Assembly: GCA_044222225.1 (NCBI GenBank)
Contig: JBGANR010000006.1
Location: forward strand, 62,001-126,000
DNA: 64,000 bases
Direction: 5' to 3'
DNA from: JBGANR01 sp044222225
Lineage (GTDB): Bacteria; Actinomycetota; Actinomycetes; Mycobacteriales; Mycobacteriaceae
Shown: positions 53,035 through 62,224 of the stretch, piece by piece
Layout of the letters: every line of letters begins with the position of its first letter
How positions within the stretch are numbered: the first letter of the stretch is position 1
The notes under the pieces: model-generated
What the model was told of the DNA's origin: nothing
What the model saw: only the letters and a program-made list of their open reading frames with translations
Database searches by the model: none
Translations under genes and position numbers: made by a program

Positions 53035-56000
53035 ATGAACGCCGCGACTATCACCATCGGCACGATCGCCGTCGTCATCTCGCTGGCGTGCTGGGGGTCG
53101 TTCCTCTCCGGTTTCGTCCGGATGTGCCGCATCATCTTCCTCGGCCAGCCCGACGGCACGCGCACGTTCCCGGTGCTGCCGCGTCTCAAGACGATGCTCG
53201 TCGAGTTCCTCGCCCACACGCGGATGCACAAGTTCCGCACGGTCGGCTGGGCGCACTGGCTCGTCATGATCGGCTTCCTCGGCGGCTTCCTGCTCTTCTT
53301 CGAGGCCTACGGGCAGTCGATCGACCCGGCGTTCCACTGGCCGGTGTTCGGCGACACCTTCCTCTGGCATCTGTGGGACGAACTGCTCGGCATCGGCACC
53401 GTCGTCGGCATCGTCACACTCATCACCATCCGGCAGCTCAACCATCCGCGGCTGCCGGCCCGACTGTCACGGTTCAGCGGCTCGAACTTCGCCCCGGCCT
53501 ACACGATCGAGGCGATCGTCCTGCTCGAGGGCCTCGGCATGATCTTCGTCAAGACCGGCAAGATCGCGACATATCACCACAGCAACCCCTACAGCGACTT
53601 CTTCACCAGACACGTCGCCGAGTTGCTGCCGGCCAGCCCCGTGATGGTCTCGATGTTCGCCGTCGTCAAGCTGCTCTCGGGCAGCCTGTTCCTCTTCCTC
53701 GTCGGCCGCAATCTGACGTGGGGCGTCGCATGGCACCGCTTCGCCGCGTTCCCCAACATCTACTTCAAGCGCCAGGACGACGGCGGCGTCGCCCTCGGCC
53801 CGGCCAAGCCGATGATGTCCGGCGGCAGGGTCCTCGACATGGAGACCGCCGATCCGGACGTCGACGCGTTCGGTGCAGGCAAGATCGAGGACTTCAGCTG
53901 GAAGGGCTGGCTCGACTTCACCACCTGTACCGAGTGCGGCCGCTGCCAGAGCCAGTGCCCGGCGTGGAACACGGCCAAGCCGCTGTCGCCGAAGCTCATG
54001 ATCATGAGCCTGCGCGACCACGGCTACGCCAAGGCGCCGTACCTGCTGGCGGGCGGGCGCAAGGACATGGCCGGCGAAGAGATCGGCCTCGTCGACGCCG
54101 ACGGCAAGCCGGACGAGGCTCGGCTCGCCAAGATCCCGGCGCTCGCCCTCGCCGAGGCCGAGCGGCCGCTCGTCGGCGAGAGCGAGGGCGAGTTCGGCGG
54201 CGCCGTCATCGACGCCGAGGCGCTGTGGAGCTGCACCACCTGCGGTGCCTGCGTCGAGCAGTGCCCCGTCGACATCGAGCACGTCGACCACTTCATCGAC
54301 ATGCGCCGCTACCAGGTGCTCATCGAGTCGGAGTTCCCGACGGAGCTGGCCGGCCTGTTCAAGAAGCTGGAGACCAAGGGCAACCCCTGGGGCCAGAACA
54401 ACAGCCAGCGCACGGCGTGGATCGGCGAGATGGACATCGAGATCCCGGTGTTCGGCGCCGACGTCGAGTCGTTCGACGGCTTCGAGTACCTGTTCTGGGT
54501 CGGTTGCGCGGGCGCCTACGAGGACCGCGCCAAGCGGACGACGAAGGCCGTCGCCGAGCTGCTCGACATCGCGGGCGTCGACTTCGTCGTGCTCGGCGAG
54601 GGCGAGACCTGCACCGGCGACTCCGCCCGCCGCGCCGGCAACGAGTTCCTCTTCCAGATGCTCGCGCAGCAGAACATCGCGACCATCGACGAGTTGTTCG
54701 CGACCTCCCCGGCCGCGCGCAAGAAGATCGTCGTCACCTGCGCGCACTGCTTCAACGCGCTCGGCAACGAATACCCGCAGGTGGGCGCCGGGAGCGGAGC
54801 GAGCGGGCCCGGATCGGGGCGCGGTGAATACGAGGTCGTCCACCACACGCAGCTACTCAACCGGCTCGTTCGCGAGAAGCGCCTCATCCCGGTGGCACCG
54901 CCGAACGGCGAGTCCGTCACCTACCACGACCCGTGCTACCTGGGGCGTCACAACAAGGTGTACGACGCGCCGCGCGAGCTCATGGGCGCGTCCGGGTCGA
55001 CGCTGACGGAGATGCCGCGGCACGGCGAGCGCTCGATGTGCTGCGGCGCCGGCGGTGCGCGCATGTGGATGGAAGAAACCATCGGCAAGCGCATCAACAT
55101 CGACCGGGTCGACGAGGCGCTGTCGCTGAACCCCACGAAGATCGCCACGGGCTGCCCGTTCTGCCGCGTCATGCTGACGGACGGCGTCACGGCCCAGACG
55201 TCCGGCACCGACCGCGAGGGCAAGGTCGAGGTCGTCGACGTCGCCCAGCTGCTGCTCGAATCCGTCAAGCGCGGCGCCGCCGAGGTGACGCGCGGCAACC
55301 CGCTGCGCAAGGCTCCGCTGGTCAAGGGGGCCGCCGCCCCGGTGGCGGCCGTCGTCGCTCCGGCTGCTCCGGTCGCGAAGGCCGTGCCGAGCGGAGGTGC
55401 TCCGCGTCCCGGCGGCGCTCCGGCTCCCGGTGGTGCTCCAGCACCGTCCGGGGCCCCGCGGCCCGGTGGTGCGCCCGCGCCCGGCGGAGCCGCGAAGGCC
55501 GGTGCTCCGCGGCCCGGTGGAGCACCCGCTCCGGGTGGCGCGCCGCGTCCGGGCGGCGCTCCGGCTCCCGGTGGCGCACCGCGGCCGGGTGGCGCTCCGG
55601 CTCCCGGTGGCGCACCACGGCCCGGCGGAGCTCCCACGCCGGGTGGCGCCCCGCGCCCCGGAGGGGCCCCGACTCCCGGAGGAGCCGCGAAAGCCGGCGC
55701 ACCCACGCCGGGTGGCGCACCGCGCCCCGGCGGAGCTCCGACTCCGGGCGGCGCGCCTCGGCCGGGCGGAGCACCCCGCCCCGGTGGCGCTCCCGTTCCC
55801 GGTGGCGCGGCCAAGACCGGAGCTCCGGCCCCTGGCGGCGCGCCCCGAGCCGGCGGCGCACCCGTTCCCGGCGGCGTCCCGCGTCCGGGCGGAGCACCTG
55901 TGCCCGGAACGACGGCCAAGGCCGGTGCGCCCGCCCCCGGTGGCGCGCCGCGTCCCGGCGGAGTCCCTCGCCCCGGCGGCGTTCCGCGACCGGGCGGAGC

Positions 56001-56514
56001 ACCTCGCCCCGGCGGCGTCCCGCGTCCGGGCGGAGCACCTGTGCCCGGTGCGTCGGCCGAGCCCGCGAGCGCACCGAGTGCCACAGCGCCCGCCCCCGGC
56101 GGCGCGCCGCGTCCCGGCGGAGCACCTCGCCCCGGCGGCGTTCCGCGACCGGGAGGCGGCGTACCCCGTCCCGGCGGTGCCCCGAAGCCGCAGGCCGCCG
56201 CACCGGCGCCGTCCACCCCGGACGCCGCCGAGTCCGAGGCCGGCGCCGTCGAGAGCCCCGAACCGACGACCGTCGCCGCCAAGCCGGCCGGCGGCGTGCC
56301 CAGGCCGACCGGCGGCGTCCCCCGCCCCGGCGGCGGCGTCCCACGACCGACCGGCGGCGCGCCCAAGCCCGCGACCGGCGGCGCACCCAAGCCCGCGAGT
56401 GGCGGTGCACCCAAGCCGGCCGGCGGCGCACCCCGTCCCGGCGGCGGCGTCCCGAGGCCCAGCGGCGGCGTCCCACGGCCGGGAGGCGGCGGCGTCCCCC
56501 GCCCCGGCACCTAG
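53035..56514 (+). CDS. Membrane Fe-S oxidoreductase (HdrD/GlpC-like) with very long Pro-Gly repeat tail
   Basis: 1159 residues. Five or six membrane helices in residues 1 to about 260 with a cytochrome b/NarI-like layout; ferredoxin cluster 1 CTECGRCQSQCP from C298, cluster 2 CTTCGACVEQCP from C400. Two CCG modules follow: FWVGCAGAYEDR through TCAHCFN, and DPCYLGRHN through CCGAGGARMW and TGCPFCRVML. This is the actinobacterial heterodisulfide-reductase-like iron-sulfur protein of unknown substrate, beside the aminotransferase as in mycobacteria. From about residue 785 to the end the protein is a Pro-Gly-Ala repeat (PRPGGAPxPGGA units), about 370 residues, against a much shorter tail in the 882-residue M. 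tuberculosis protein. Confidence 0.9.
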   Translation: MNAATITIGTIAVVISLACWGSFLSGFVRMCRIIFLGQPDGTRTFPVLPRLKTMLVEFLAHTRMHKFRTVGWAHWLVMIGFLGGFLLFFEAYGQSIDPAFHWPVFGDTFLWHLWDELLGIGTVVGIVTLITIRQLNHPRLPARLSRFSGSNFAPAYTIEAIVLLEGLGMIFVKTGKIATYHHSNPYSDFFTRHVAELLPASPVMVSMFAVVKLLSGSLFLFLVGRNLTWGVAWHRFAAFPNIYFKRQDDGGVALGPAKPMMSGGRVLDMETADPDVDAFGAGKIEDFSWKGWLDFTTCTECGRCQSQCPAWNTAKPLSPKLMIMSLRDHGYAKAPYLLAGGRKDMAGEEIGLVDADGKPDEARLAKIPALALAEAERPLVGESEGEFGGAVIDAEALWSCTTCGACVEQCPVDIEHVDHFIDMRRYQVLIESEFPTELAGLFKKLETKGNPWGQNNSQRTAWIGEMDIEIPVFGADVESFDGFEYLFWVGCAGAYEDRAKRTTKAVAELLDIAGVDFVVLGEGETCTGDSARRAGNEFLFQMLAQQNIATIDELFATSPAARKKIVVTCAHCFNALGNEYPQVGAGSGASGPGSGRGEYEVVHHTQLLNRLVREKRLIPVAPPNGESVTYHDPCYLGRHNKVYDAPRELMGASGSTLTEMPRHGERSMCCGAGGARMWMEETIGKRINIDRVDEALSLNPTKIATGCPFCRVMLTDGVTAQTSGTDREGKVEVVDVAQLLLESVKRGAAEVTRGNPLRKAPLVKGAAAPVAAVVAPAAPVAKAVPSGGAPRPGGAPAPGGAPAPSGAPRPGGAPAPGGAAKAGAPRPGGAPAPGGAPRPGGAPAPGGAPRPGGAPAPGGAPRPGGAPTPGGAPRPGGAPTPGGAAKAGAPTPGGAPRPGGAPTPGGAPRPGGAPRPGGAPVPGGAAKTGAPAPGGAPRAGGAPVPGGVPRPGGAPVPGTTAKAGAPAPGGAPRPGGVPRPGGVPRPGGAPRPGGVPRPGGAPVPGASAEPASAPSATAPAPGGAPRPGGAPRPGGVPRPGGGVPRPGGAPKPQAAAPAPSTPDAAESEAGAVESPEPTTVAAKPAGGVPRPTGGVPRPGGGVPRPTGGAPKPATGGAPKPASGGAPKPAGGAPRPGGGVPRPSGGVPRPGGGGVPRPGT
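55396..56511 (+). repeat. Pro-Gly-Ala coding repeat in the Fe-S oxidoreductase
   Basis: About 60 imperfect copies of a short unit encoding PGGAP, PRPGGAP or PGGVPRP. Neighbouring copies differ at third codon positions (GGCGGCGCTCC, GGTGGTGCTCC and so on), so the array is old or under selection for protein sequence rather than a fresh DNA duplication. Towards the end the unit changes to PTGGVPRPGG and PKPASGG. Confidence 0.9.
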
Positions 56515-56615
56515 GCCGCCGCACGCCGAACACAGTCGCACCCGAAACACAGCAGCCGACTCCCCGCCGGCCTCCCGACCCCGCGCGATCAATCCGGTTG
56601 CGTCGCACTGAGAGC

Positions 56616-57878
56616 ATGAGAAGCGTGAGCAGACCATTCGTTCCCCACCCGACCCTCGACCTCAAGACGCTGCCCCAGTCGTCGAAGCTGGCCAACGTCC
56701 TCTACGAGATCCGTGGGCCGGTGCATCGCCACGCAGCCCGACTGGAGGCCGAAGGCCACCGCATCCTCAAACTGAACATCGGCAATCCCGCCCTGTTCGG
56801 TTTCGAAGCGCCGGACGTCATCATGCGCGACATGATCCACGCCCTCCCCTATTCACAGGGCTACTCCGAATCGCAGGGCATCCTGCCGGCGCGGCGGGCG
56901 ATCGTCACGCGTTATGAGCTCATCCCCGACTTCCCGTACTTCGACGTCGAGGACGTGTTCCTCGGCAACGGCGTCTCCGAGCTCATCACCATGACCATGC
57001 AGGCGCTGCTCGACGACGGCGACGAGGTGCTCATCCCGGCCCCCGACTATCCGCTGTGGACGGCGATGACGACGCTGTCCGGCGGCAAGCCGGTGCACTA
57101 CCGCTGCGACGAGGAGAACGGCTGGAATCCGGATATCGCGGATATCGAGTCGAAGATCACGCCGCGCACCAAGGCGCTGCTCGTCATCAATCCCAACAAT
57201 CCGACGGGCGCCGTCTATTCGCGGGAGGTGCTGACGCAGATCGCCGACCTTGCGCGCAAGCATTCGCTGCTGCTGCTGGCCGACGAGATCTACGACAAGA
57301 TCCTTTACGACGACGCCGTCCACATCAACATGGCCTCGGTCGCCCCGGACCTGCTGTGCCTGACGTTCAACGGACTCTCCAAGGCGTACCGGGTGTGCGG
57401 CTACCGGGCGGGCTGGGTCGTCCTCACCGGCCCGAAGGACCACGCGAAGGGCTTCATCGAGGGCCTCGAGCTGCTGTGTTCGACGCGGCTGTGCGCCAAC
57501 GTCCCGGCGCAGCACGCGATCCAGGTGGCGCTCGGCGGCTACCAGAGCATCGACGACCTGACGAAGCCCGGCGGCCGGCTGCTCGAACAGCGCAACGTCG
57601 CCTGGGAACGGCTCAACGAGATCCCCGGCGTCAGCTGCGTGCGGCCCGACGGCGCGCTCTACGCCTTCCCGCGGCTCGACCCGAACGTCCACGAGATCCA
57701 CGACGACGAACGGCTCGTCACCGACCTGCTGCTGCAGGAGAAGATCCTCATCGTGCAGGGCACCGGCTTCAACTGGCCCGACCACGACCACTTCCGCATC
57801 GTCACACTGCCGTGGGCGCGCGACCTGTCGACGGCGATCGAGCGACTCGGCAACTTCCTCGCCGGATACCGGCAGTAG
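56616..57878 (+). CDS. Aminotransferase class I, AlaA type (glutamate-pyruvate)
   Basis: 420 residues from the ATG at 56616; a GTG three codons on (56625) is also possible. PLP enzyme of fold type I: LNIGNPALFGFE near the N-terminus, INPNNPTGAVYSREVL (about 193-208), PLP Lys256 in GLSKAYRVCGYRAGW. The VCGYRAGW and LLCSTRLCANVPAQHAIQ stretches are characteristic of AlaA/YfbQ, which makes alanine from pyruvate and glutamate. Its position next to the Fe-S oxidoreductase matches mycobacteria. Only about 100 bp separate them. Confidence 0.9.
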   Translation: MRSVSRPFVPHPTLDLKTLPQSSKLANVLYEIRGPVHRHAARLEAEGHRILKLNIGNPALFGFEAPDVIMRDMIHALPYSQGYSESQGILPARRAIVTRYELIPDFPYFDVEDVFLGNGVSELITMTMQALLDDGDEVLIPAPDYPLWTAMTTLSGGKPVHYRCDEENGWNPDIADIESKITPRTKALLVINPNNPTGAVYSREVLTQIADLARKHSLLLLADEIYDKILYDDAVHINMASVAPDLLCLTFNGLSKAYRVCGYRAGWVVLTGPKDHAKGFIEGLELLCSTRLCANVPAQHAIQVALGGYQSIDDLTKPGGRLLEQRNVAWERLNEIPGVSCVRPDGALYAFPRLDPNVHEIHDDERLVTDLLLQEKILIVQGTGFNWPDHDHFRIVTLPWARDLSTAIERLGNFLAGYRQ

Positions 57879-57895
57879 CCCGCCGATTCACCGCA

Positions 57896-57921
57896 CCGGG
57901 GCGCTCATCAGGGCGCCCCGG
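57896..57921. terminator. Terminator between the aminotransferase and the Hsp70-like gene
   Basis: Stem CCGGGGCGC/GCGCCCCGG with an 8-base loop, 17 bp after the stop at 57878. The convergent gene stops at 57956. Confidence 0.65.
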
Positions 57922-57955
57922 CGTCGTTTCCGGACGCCCGTCAGCAGAGCGCGCG

Positions 57956-59368
57956 TCAGCAGAGCGCGATCGGCGGGAAGCCGGGGATCCGGATGGGCGG
58001 CGGGCACTCGATCCGCGGCGCGCTCGACGGCGCCCGCTCGGCGGTGGACGGCTTCGGCGGCGGCCCGTAGTCGTAGGCGTCGCCCGGCGTCATCGGCGGC
58101 AGCTGGGTCGGCCGCTGCGTCGTCGCCTTCACCGGAACCGGCGGATCGGCGGTGGGCGGCGTGTAGGTCCTCGTCGCCGACGGCTGCTCGGGCGCACTCG
58201 TCGGCGACCACGGCGCCGTCATGACGGCGGCCGCGCCGATCGCCACGAGGGCGACGGCCGCCGCGGCGGAGAGCACGTAGCGGTTCGTACGGCGGCGGCG
58301 CACCTCGGCGACCGCGACGTCCGGCTCCTCGGGCAGGTCCAGCACCGGGCTGAGCGGCCCGGACATGACGACCGACCGCGGCGGGGCGATCCGAGCCGGG
58401 TACGACGTGTACGCCGGCCCGGAGGCGACGCCGACGAAACCGCGGCCCGTGCTCTGCCGCGGCGGGGCGCCGAGCATCGGATCGTCCGGCGAGCCGGCGA
58501 GCGGCGCGAACCCGCCGCGCACCACGGGCGCGAGCCGGATCGGCGGCAGTACGTCGGTCGGTGTGTCGTCGACGAACATCGGCGGCTCGGGCGGGCGCGT
58601 CGGCAGGAGTTCGTGATGGTCGGCGGTGTGCTGCAACACACCCGGCCGTGCACCCGGCGGCTGCGCGTCCGGCTGCGCCGCGAATTCGACGGACGACGGC
58701 TCCCGGCTGCTCGTGGGCGACGTGGCCCGCGGCGCCTCGTCGACGTCCGCGCCGCGTCGATGCCGCGAACCGCGCGGCGAGGCCTGCTCGCCGAGCGCGA
58801 TCGTCGGGACGCCGGCCTGGGCGAGCGCCGCGTCGAGACCCGGCCACTGCACGTGTTCCGGGGTGAGGACGACGCACGTCGGACTGAGCGGGGACGTCAG
58901 GAGGATCGAGCGGCTGAACTCGCGCACCCGGTCGACGTGCGGTGCGAGGCATTCGGCCAGGTCGCCGCGCGAGACGCGCAGCAGGCCGTAGTACTCACGC
59001 CCCATGACGAACGTGCCGTCCGCCGACGCGAGCCTGGTCCGCGCCTCGGCGACCAGCGCGAGCAGCTCCCGCACCTGCTCGGCATGCTCCGGCCGCGCGG
59101 CGCGGGCGTCGCGCACGAGGTGGTCGGCGATCGCGTAATCGAGATCGACCGGCCGCAACGACGTGTCTTCCCGCTCCTCGCCGTGCCGCCCGGACCTCGT
59201 CTCGACGGCCGCACCGCGCAGCCCGTCGGCGTCGAACTGGACGAGGGCGAACGCGCCGTCCGTCCCGAGACCGGCCGTCGACATCCGATCGAGGATCGCG
59301 TGATGCAGGTCGACGGGCAGCGTGAACGCCTCCGCCAGGGCCGCGGGGCGGCGCTGGGTCGCCGTCAT
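57956..59368 (-). CDS. Degenerate Hsp70-like membrane protein with Pro-rich external tail
   Basis: 470 residues; GAGGAGGGTGAG precedes the ATG. Residues 1 to about 200 resemble part of an Hsp70 nucleotide-binding domain: LDYAIADHLVRDARA, LLALVAEARTRLASADGTFV, LLRVSRGDLAECLAPHV, and a closing TCVVLTPEHVQWPGLDAALA like the Hsp70 LVGGsxxxP strand. The phosphate loop DLGTT is absent. A Pro-rich cytoplasmic linker follows (about 205-365), a membrane helix at about 366-388 (LSAAAAVALVAIGAAAVM) and a Pro/Thr-rich external tail ending in Cys. Likely an inactive, membrane-tethered Hsp70 relative; mycobacterial proline-rich proteins near dcd look similar. The family assignment is by eye. Confidence 0.65.
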   Translation of the reverse strand: MTATQRRPAALAEAFTLPVDLHHAILDRMSTAGLGTDGAFALVQFDADGLRGAAVETRSGRHGEEREDTSLRPVDLDYAIADHLVRDARAARPEHAEQVRELLALVAEARTRLASADGTFVMGREYYGLLRVSRGDLAECLAPHVDRVREFSRSILLTSPLSPTCVVLTPEHVQWPGLDAALAQAGVPTIALGEQASPRGSRHRRGADVDEAPRATSPTSSREPSSVEFAAQPDAQPPGARPGVLQHTADHHELLPTRPPEPPMFVDDTPTDVLPPIRLAPVVRGGFAPLAGSPDDPMLGAPPRQSTGRGFVGVASGPAYTSYPARIAPPRSVVMSGPLSPVLDLPEEPDVAVAEVRRRRTNRYVLSAAAAVALVAIGAAAVMTAPWSPTSAPEQPSATRTYTPPTADPPVPVKATTQRPTQLPPMTPGDAYDYGPPPKPSTAERAPSSAPRIECPPPIRIPGFPPIALC

Positions 59369-59429
59369 CTCACCCTCCTCGTGTGCGTGTCGTTATCCGT
59401 TCGTTACCAAAACTCACCGACAGTATGTA

Positions 59430-59444
59430 ACAGATGACGTCTGT
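59430..59444. promoter_or_regulatory. Possible operator upstream of the Hsp70-like gene
   Basis: ACAGATGACGTCTGT has ACAGA/TCTGT ends with a 5-bp centre, about 60 bp before the start of the gene at 59368. The gap 59369-59649 is distinctly AT-richer than its surroundings and holds nothing else that I can name. Confidence 0.35.
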
Positions 59445-59649
59445 CATTCCACCGACCGCGCGGGGACGTGTCGCACTCCGTGCACTGCGGACGCACATCT
59501 AGCCACTCCAGTCACTCCAGCCTCTGGCCTGATCATCCCACCGGACACTGAAAGCGCTGGTCATGACGTATATCCAAACATGTTTGAGCCCCGCTTATAT
59601 CGAATGTGGCGACAGAAATCAGTCTGTCCCACACCGTGAGAAGACCGCG

Positions 59650-60225
59650 CTACGGCCGCGGCGAGGCGAAGTTCAGATAGGCGCGAGACGGCGTCGGGCC
59701 GCGCTGCCCCTGGTACTTGGAGCCGACCGCGGCGCTGCCGTACGGATGCTCGGCCGGACTGGACAATTTGAGCAGGCACAACTGGCCGATCTTCATTCCC
59801 GGCCAGAGGGTGATCGGCAGGTTCGCCACGTTCGAGAGCTCCAGCGTGATGTGGCCGGAGAAACCGGGGTCGATGAAGCCGGCCGTCGAATGCGTCAGCA
59901 GGCCCAGCCGGCCCAGCGACGACTTGCCCTCCAGCCGGCCCGCCAGATCGTCGGGCAGCGTGCAGCACTCGAGCGTCGAACCGAGCACGAACTCCCCCGG
60001 ATGCAGCACGAACGGCTCCCCCGCCGCCGGCTCGACCAGGCTCGTCAACTCGTCCTGGCGCTGCGCCGGGTCGATGTGGGTGTACCGCGTGTTGTTGAAG
60101 ACGCGGAACACCCCGTCGAGCCGGACGTCGACACTGGACGGCTGGACCGTCGACGGATCGAACGGATCGATGCCGAGGCGTCCGGCGTCGAGCTGAGCAC
60201 GGATGTCCCGGTCGGATAGCAGCAC
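59650..60225 (-). CDS. dcd: dCTP deaminase (bifunctional, dUTP-forming)
   Basis: 191 residues. It makes dUTP or, in the bifunctional group, dUMP from dCTP. Landmarks are QPSSVDVRLDG (about 29-39), PGEFVLGSTLE, the catalytic segment RLEGKSSLGRLGLLTHSTAGFIDPGFSGHITLELSN (Glu and the Ser-Ser-Leu-Gly-Arg block), and GQRGPTPSRAYLNF. The GRLGLLTHSTAGFIDPGF sequence is that of the mycobacterial enzyme, which also hydrolyses dUTP. TAGCCT, 6 bases before the GTG and overlapping the stop of the lipase gene, gives it its own leaderless promoter. Confidence 0.95.
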   Translation of the reverse strand: MLLSDRDIRAQLDAGRLGIDPFDPSTVQPSSVDVRLDGVFRVFNNTRYTHIDPAQRQDELTSLVEPAAGEPFVLHPGEFVLGSTLECCTLPDDLAGRLEGKSSLGRLGLLTHSTAGFIDPGFSGHITLELSNVANLPITLWPGMKIGQLCLLKLSSPAEHPYGSAAVGSKYQGQRGPTPSRAYLNFASPRP

Positions 60226-60231
60226 GAGCCC

Positions 60232-60237
60232 AGGCTA
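60232..60237 (-). promoter_or_regulatory. -10 box of a leaderless promoter for dcd
   Basis: TAGCCT on the minus strand ends 6 bases before the GTG at 60225; its first three bases are the TAG stop of the lipase gene. Confidence 0.5.
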
Positions 60238-61389
60238 ACGGAGTGGTCGCACGCAGGTCGTCGGCGCGGGGAGCCCGGCCAGCCGGTCGCCGATCCACGC
60301 GCGCATCGCCGTCTGATCGACGGCGTGTCCCTGCCCCTCCTGCCGCTGCGCGACGATCGTGTCGCCGTAGCCGCAGGCCAGATCGACGGCGGCCGCCAAC
60401 CAGGCGGCGTCGAGATAGCCGTCGCGGGTGCCGTAGCCGACGAAGATCGGGACCGGCGTGCGTCGCGTCGGGATCGCGCGCGTCTGCAGCAGGCCGCGCA
60501 GCCTGCGAGCGGCGGCCGCGTTCCCGGGCGCGACGTCGGCGTCGGCGGTGCGCAGGACGCGGTCGAACCTGTCCGGGCCGCAGCCGGTGATCGTCGGCCA
60601 GTTCGCGACGGCCCCGCCCCGCCGGTACTCCGCCAGCGTGAAGCCACGGACGGTCCGCCGCAGGCTCTCCAGCAGATAGACGTAGACGCCGCGCTGGTAC
60701 GGCGAGAGCGTGCCTGCCAGGGCGTGGTCGACGAGGCCGACCTTGCTCGTCGACGGCGAGAGCGCCGCGGCGCCGAGCATCGTCAGCTCCGGCGCGTACG
60801 ACGGCTGCTGCTCGGCTGCGCTCCACGCCGCACCGCCGCCCTGCGACGTCCCGACGGCGATCCAGTGCGTCGACAGCTCGGGGAAGATCGCACGGCTCGC
60901 CCGCACGATGTCGATCATGTTGCGGCCGGCGACCAGCGAATCGAGGTACGGGTGCGGGCCCGGTGCGTCGAGCCCCTGGTAGTTGGACGCGACGACGGCG
61001 ATCCCCTGGGCGAGGAAGGTCGCCGCGAAGCGTTCGACGCGCCGCGCCGTGCCGTCCGGAGCGCAGCCGTTGTCGATGCCGGTGGTGCCGTGCCCGAAGG
61101 ACAGCACCGGGTAGCCGCCCGGCGGCGGCGGGGTCGCCGGCAGGTGGACGGTGCCGGTGACCACCGTGAGCGCGCCCGAGCGGTCCGTCGACCGGTAGGC
61201 GAGATCGGCGGCCTTGCCGGGGCGGCCACCGGGTTCCGAGGCGCGGGCGAGGACGGCCGCCACCACCTCACCGGGATACGGCGCGGCCCCGGCGGTCGCC
61301 GCCGCGTCGGCCGGACGGTTCGCAAGCACGACGAACGAGGCCACGACGAGGCCGACCGAGACCGCGATCGCCGCCAGCGCCGTCCGCAT
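60235..61389 (-). CDS. Secretory lipase/esterase (LIP family, alpha/beta hydrolase)
   Basis: 384 residues from the ATG at 61389, after GGGAGG. Signal peptide of about 30 residues (LAAIAVSVGLVVASFVVLANRP ADAA). The alpha/beta hydrolase core has YPVLSFGHGTTG (oxyanion strand), then VASNYQGLDAPGPHPYL, the nucleophile Ser in VGTSQGGGAAWSA (about residue 179) and a late DGYLD Asp and GQGHAVD His. This is the secreted LIP family, known from mycobacteria and fungi, that attacks triglycerides or esters; the substrate is unknown. Two cysteine pairs are present. Confidence 0.87.
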   Translation of the reverse strand: MRTALAAIAVSVGLVVASFVVLANRPADAAATAGAAPYPGEVVAAVLARASEPGGRPGKAADLAYRSTDRSGALTVVTGTVHLPATPPPPGGYPVLSFGHGTTGIDNGCAPDGTARRVERFAATFLAQGIAVVASNYQGLDAPGPHPYLDSLVAGRNMIDIVRASRAIFPELSTHWIAVGTSQGGGAAWSAAEQQPSYAPELTMLGAAALSPSTSKVGLVDHALAGTLSPYQRGVYVYLLESLRRTVRGFTLAEYRRGGAVANWPTITGCGPDRFDRVLRTADADVAPGNAAAARRLRGLLQTRAIPTRRTPVPIFVGYGTRDGYLDAAWLAAAVDLACGYGDTIVAQRQEGQGHAVDQTAMRAWIGDRLAGLPAPTTCVRPLR

Positions 61390-61449
61390 CCGTGCCTCCC
61401 CCGAATTCCGGCCCTTCTCTCCGCGCGTGGGCCGTGCCACAGTAGGTAG

Positions 61450-62163
61450 ATGGTGGCACTCATGCCCGGCGCCTGGACGTCGGGACTCGTTCTCGTCCCC
61501 CACCCGGACGATCCCGAATACGGAATCGCGGCCGCGGTCGCCCGCTGGACGCGAGAGGGCCGGGCCGTCTCGTACGCACTGGCCTCCAGCGGCGAGGTGG
61601 GCATCGCCGGCATGGATCCGGCGGAGGCCGGGCCGCTGCGCCGGGAGGAGCAGCGGGCGTCCGCGGCGATCGTCGGTGTGGCGCACGTCGAGTTCTGGGG
61701 CTTCCCGGACAGCGACATCCGCAACACCCCCGAGCTGCGCGCCAAGATCGCCGAGACGATCCGGCGCATCCGCCCCGAGATCGTGCTGAGTATGTACGGC
61801 GGGCCGCAGTGGGCGCCCGGCTACCCCAACCAGCGCGATCACATCGAGTTCTCCGAGGCCGTCGTCGAGGCGTGGGATTCGCTGGACGACCCGCCGCGCT
61901 GGCTGTTCGTCGGCGGGCCCGAGGCGGACCACGTCTGCGCGGTCTCCCACGACGACGTCCAGGCCGCGACGCGGGCGCTCGCCGCGCACGAGGGGTACCT
62001 GCGCGTCCTCGATCCGGCGACGCCCGTGGCCGTGCAGGCGCAGCGGCAGGTCGAGATGGTGACGCCCACGCTGACCTCCTACGCGGGCGCCGCGGACCTC
62101 GTCGGCGAGGGTACCGAGACCGAGCAGCGGGTGGTCGGCTTCCAGCTGATCCGCGGCGGGTAG
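61450..62163 (+). CDS. PIG-L family deacetylase (LmbE-like)
   Basis: 237 residues; the first ATG is used, though Met5 (61462) is possible. Zinc-dependent N-acetylglucosamine deacetylase family: the metal motif is VPHPDDPEYG (H18, D20, D21) near the N-terminus with Pro for the usual Ala before His, and a second His in NQRDHIEFSEAV (HxxHxx position). In mycobacteria such enzymes (MshB, Mca) act in mycothiol chemistry, but this one lacks their longer features and its substrate is unknown. It is divergent from the lipase gene. No partner gene. Confidence 0.85.
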   Translation: MVALMPGAWTSGLVLVPHPDDPEYGIAAAVARWTREGRAVSYALASSGEVGIAGMDPAEAGPLRREEQRASAAIVGVAHVEFWGFPDSDIRNTPELRAKIAETIRRIRPEIVLSMYGGPQWAPGYPNQRDHIEFSEAVVEAWDSLDDPPRWLFVGGPEADHVCAVSHDDVQAATRALAAHEGYLRVLDPATPVAVQAQRQVEMVTPTLTSYAGAADLVGEGTETEQRVVGFQLIRGG

Positions 62164-62224
62164 CGGCGGGCCGGACCCCGGCCGGGGCGGTCGGCGATCC
62201 TGGGCCGGCTCACGGTCGTGCCGG

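Noticed and set aside
54948..56510. Open frame of 520 codons opposite the Pro-Gly tail, encoding an exact-looking GRGAPPG repeat
   Set aside because: It is only the complement of the PGGAP coding repeat, with no start signal or fold of its own.
55396..56511. Repeat array resembling a CRISPR or minisatellite locus
   Set aside because: The units are short, in codon phase and without unique spacers, and they are within a gene that stays open.
59369..59649. AT-rich gap considered as a tRNA gene or origin
   Set aside because: No cloverleaf, TTCGAAT-type T loop or DnaA boxes could be found.
61450..62163. PIG-L protein as MshB or Mca of mycothiol metabolism
   Set aside because: The motif is VPHPDDPE rather than the AHPDDE of those enzymes, and the length (237) is shorter than theirs; only the family is supported.
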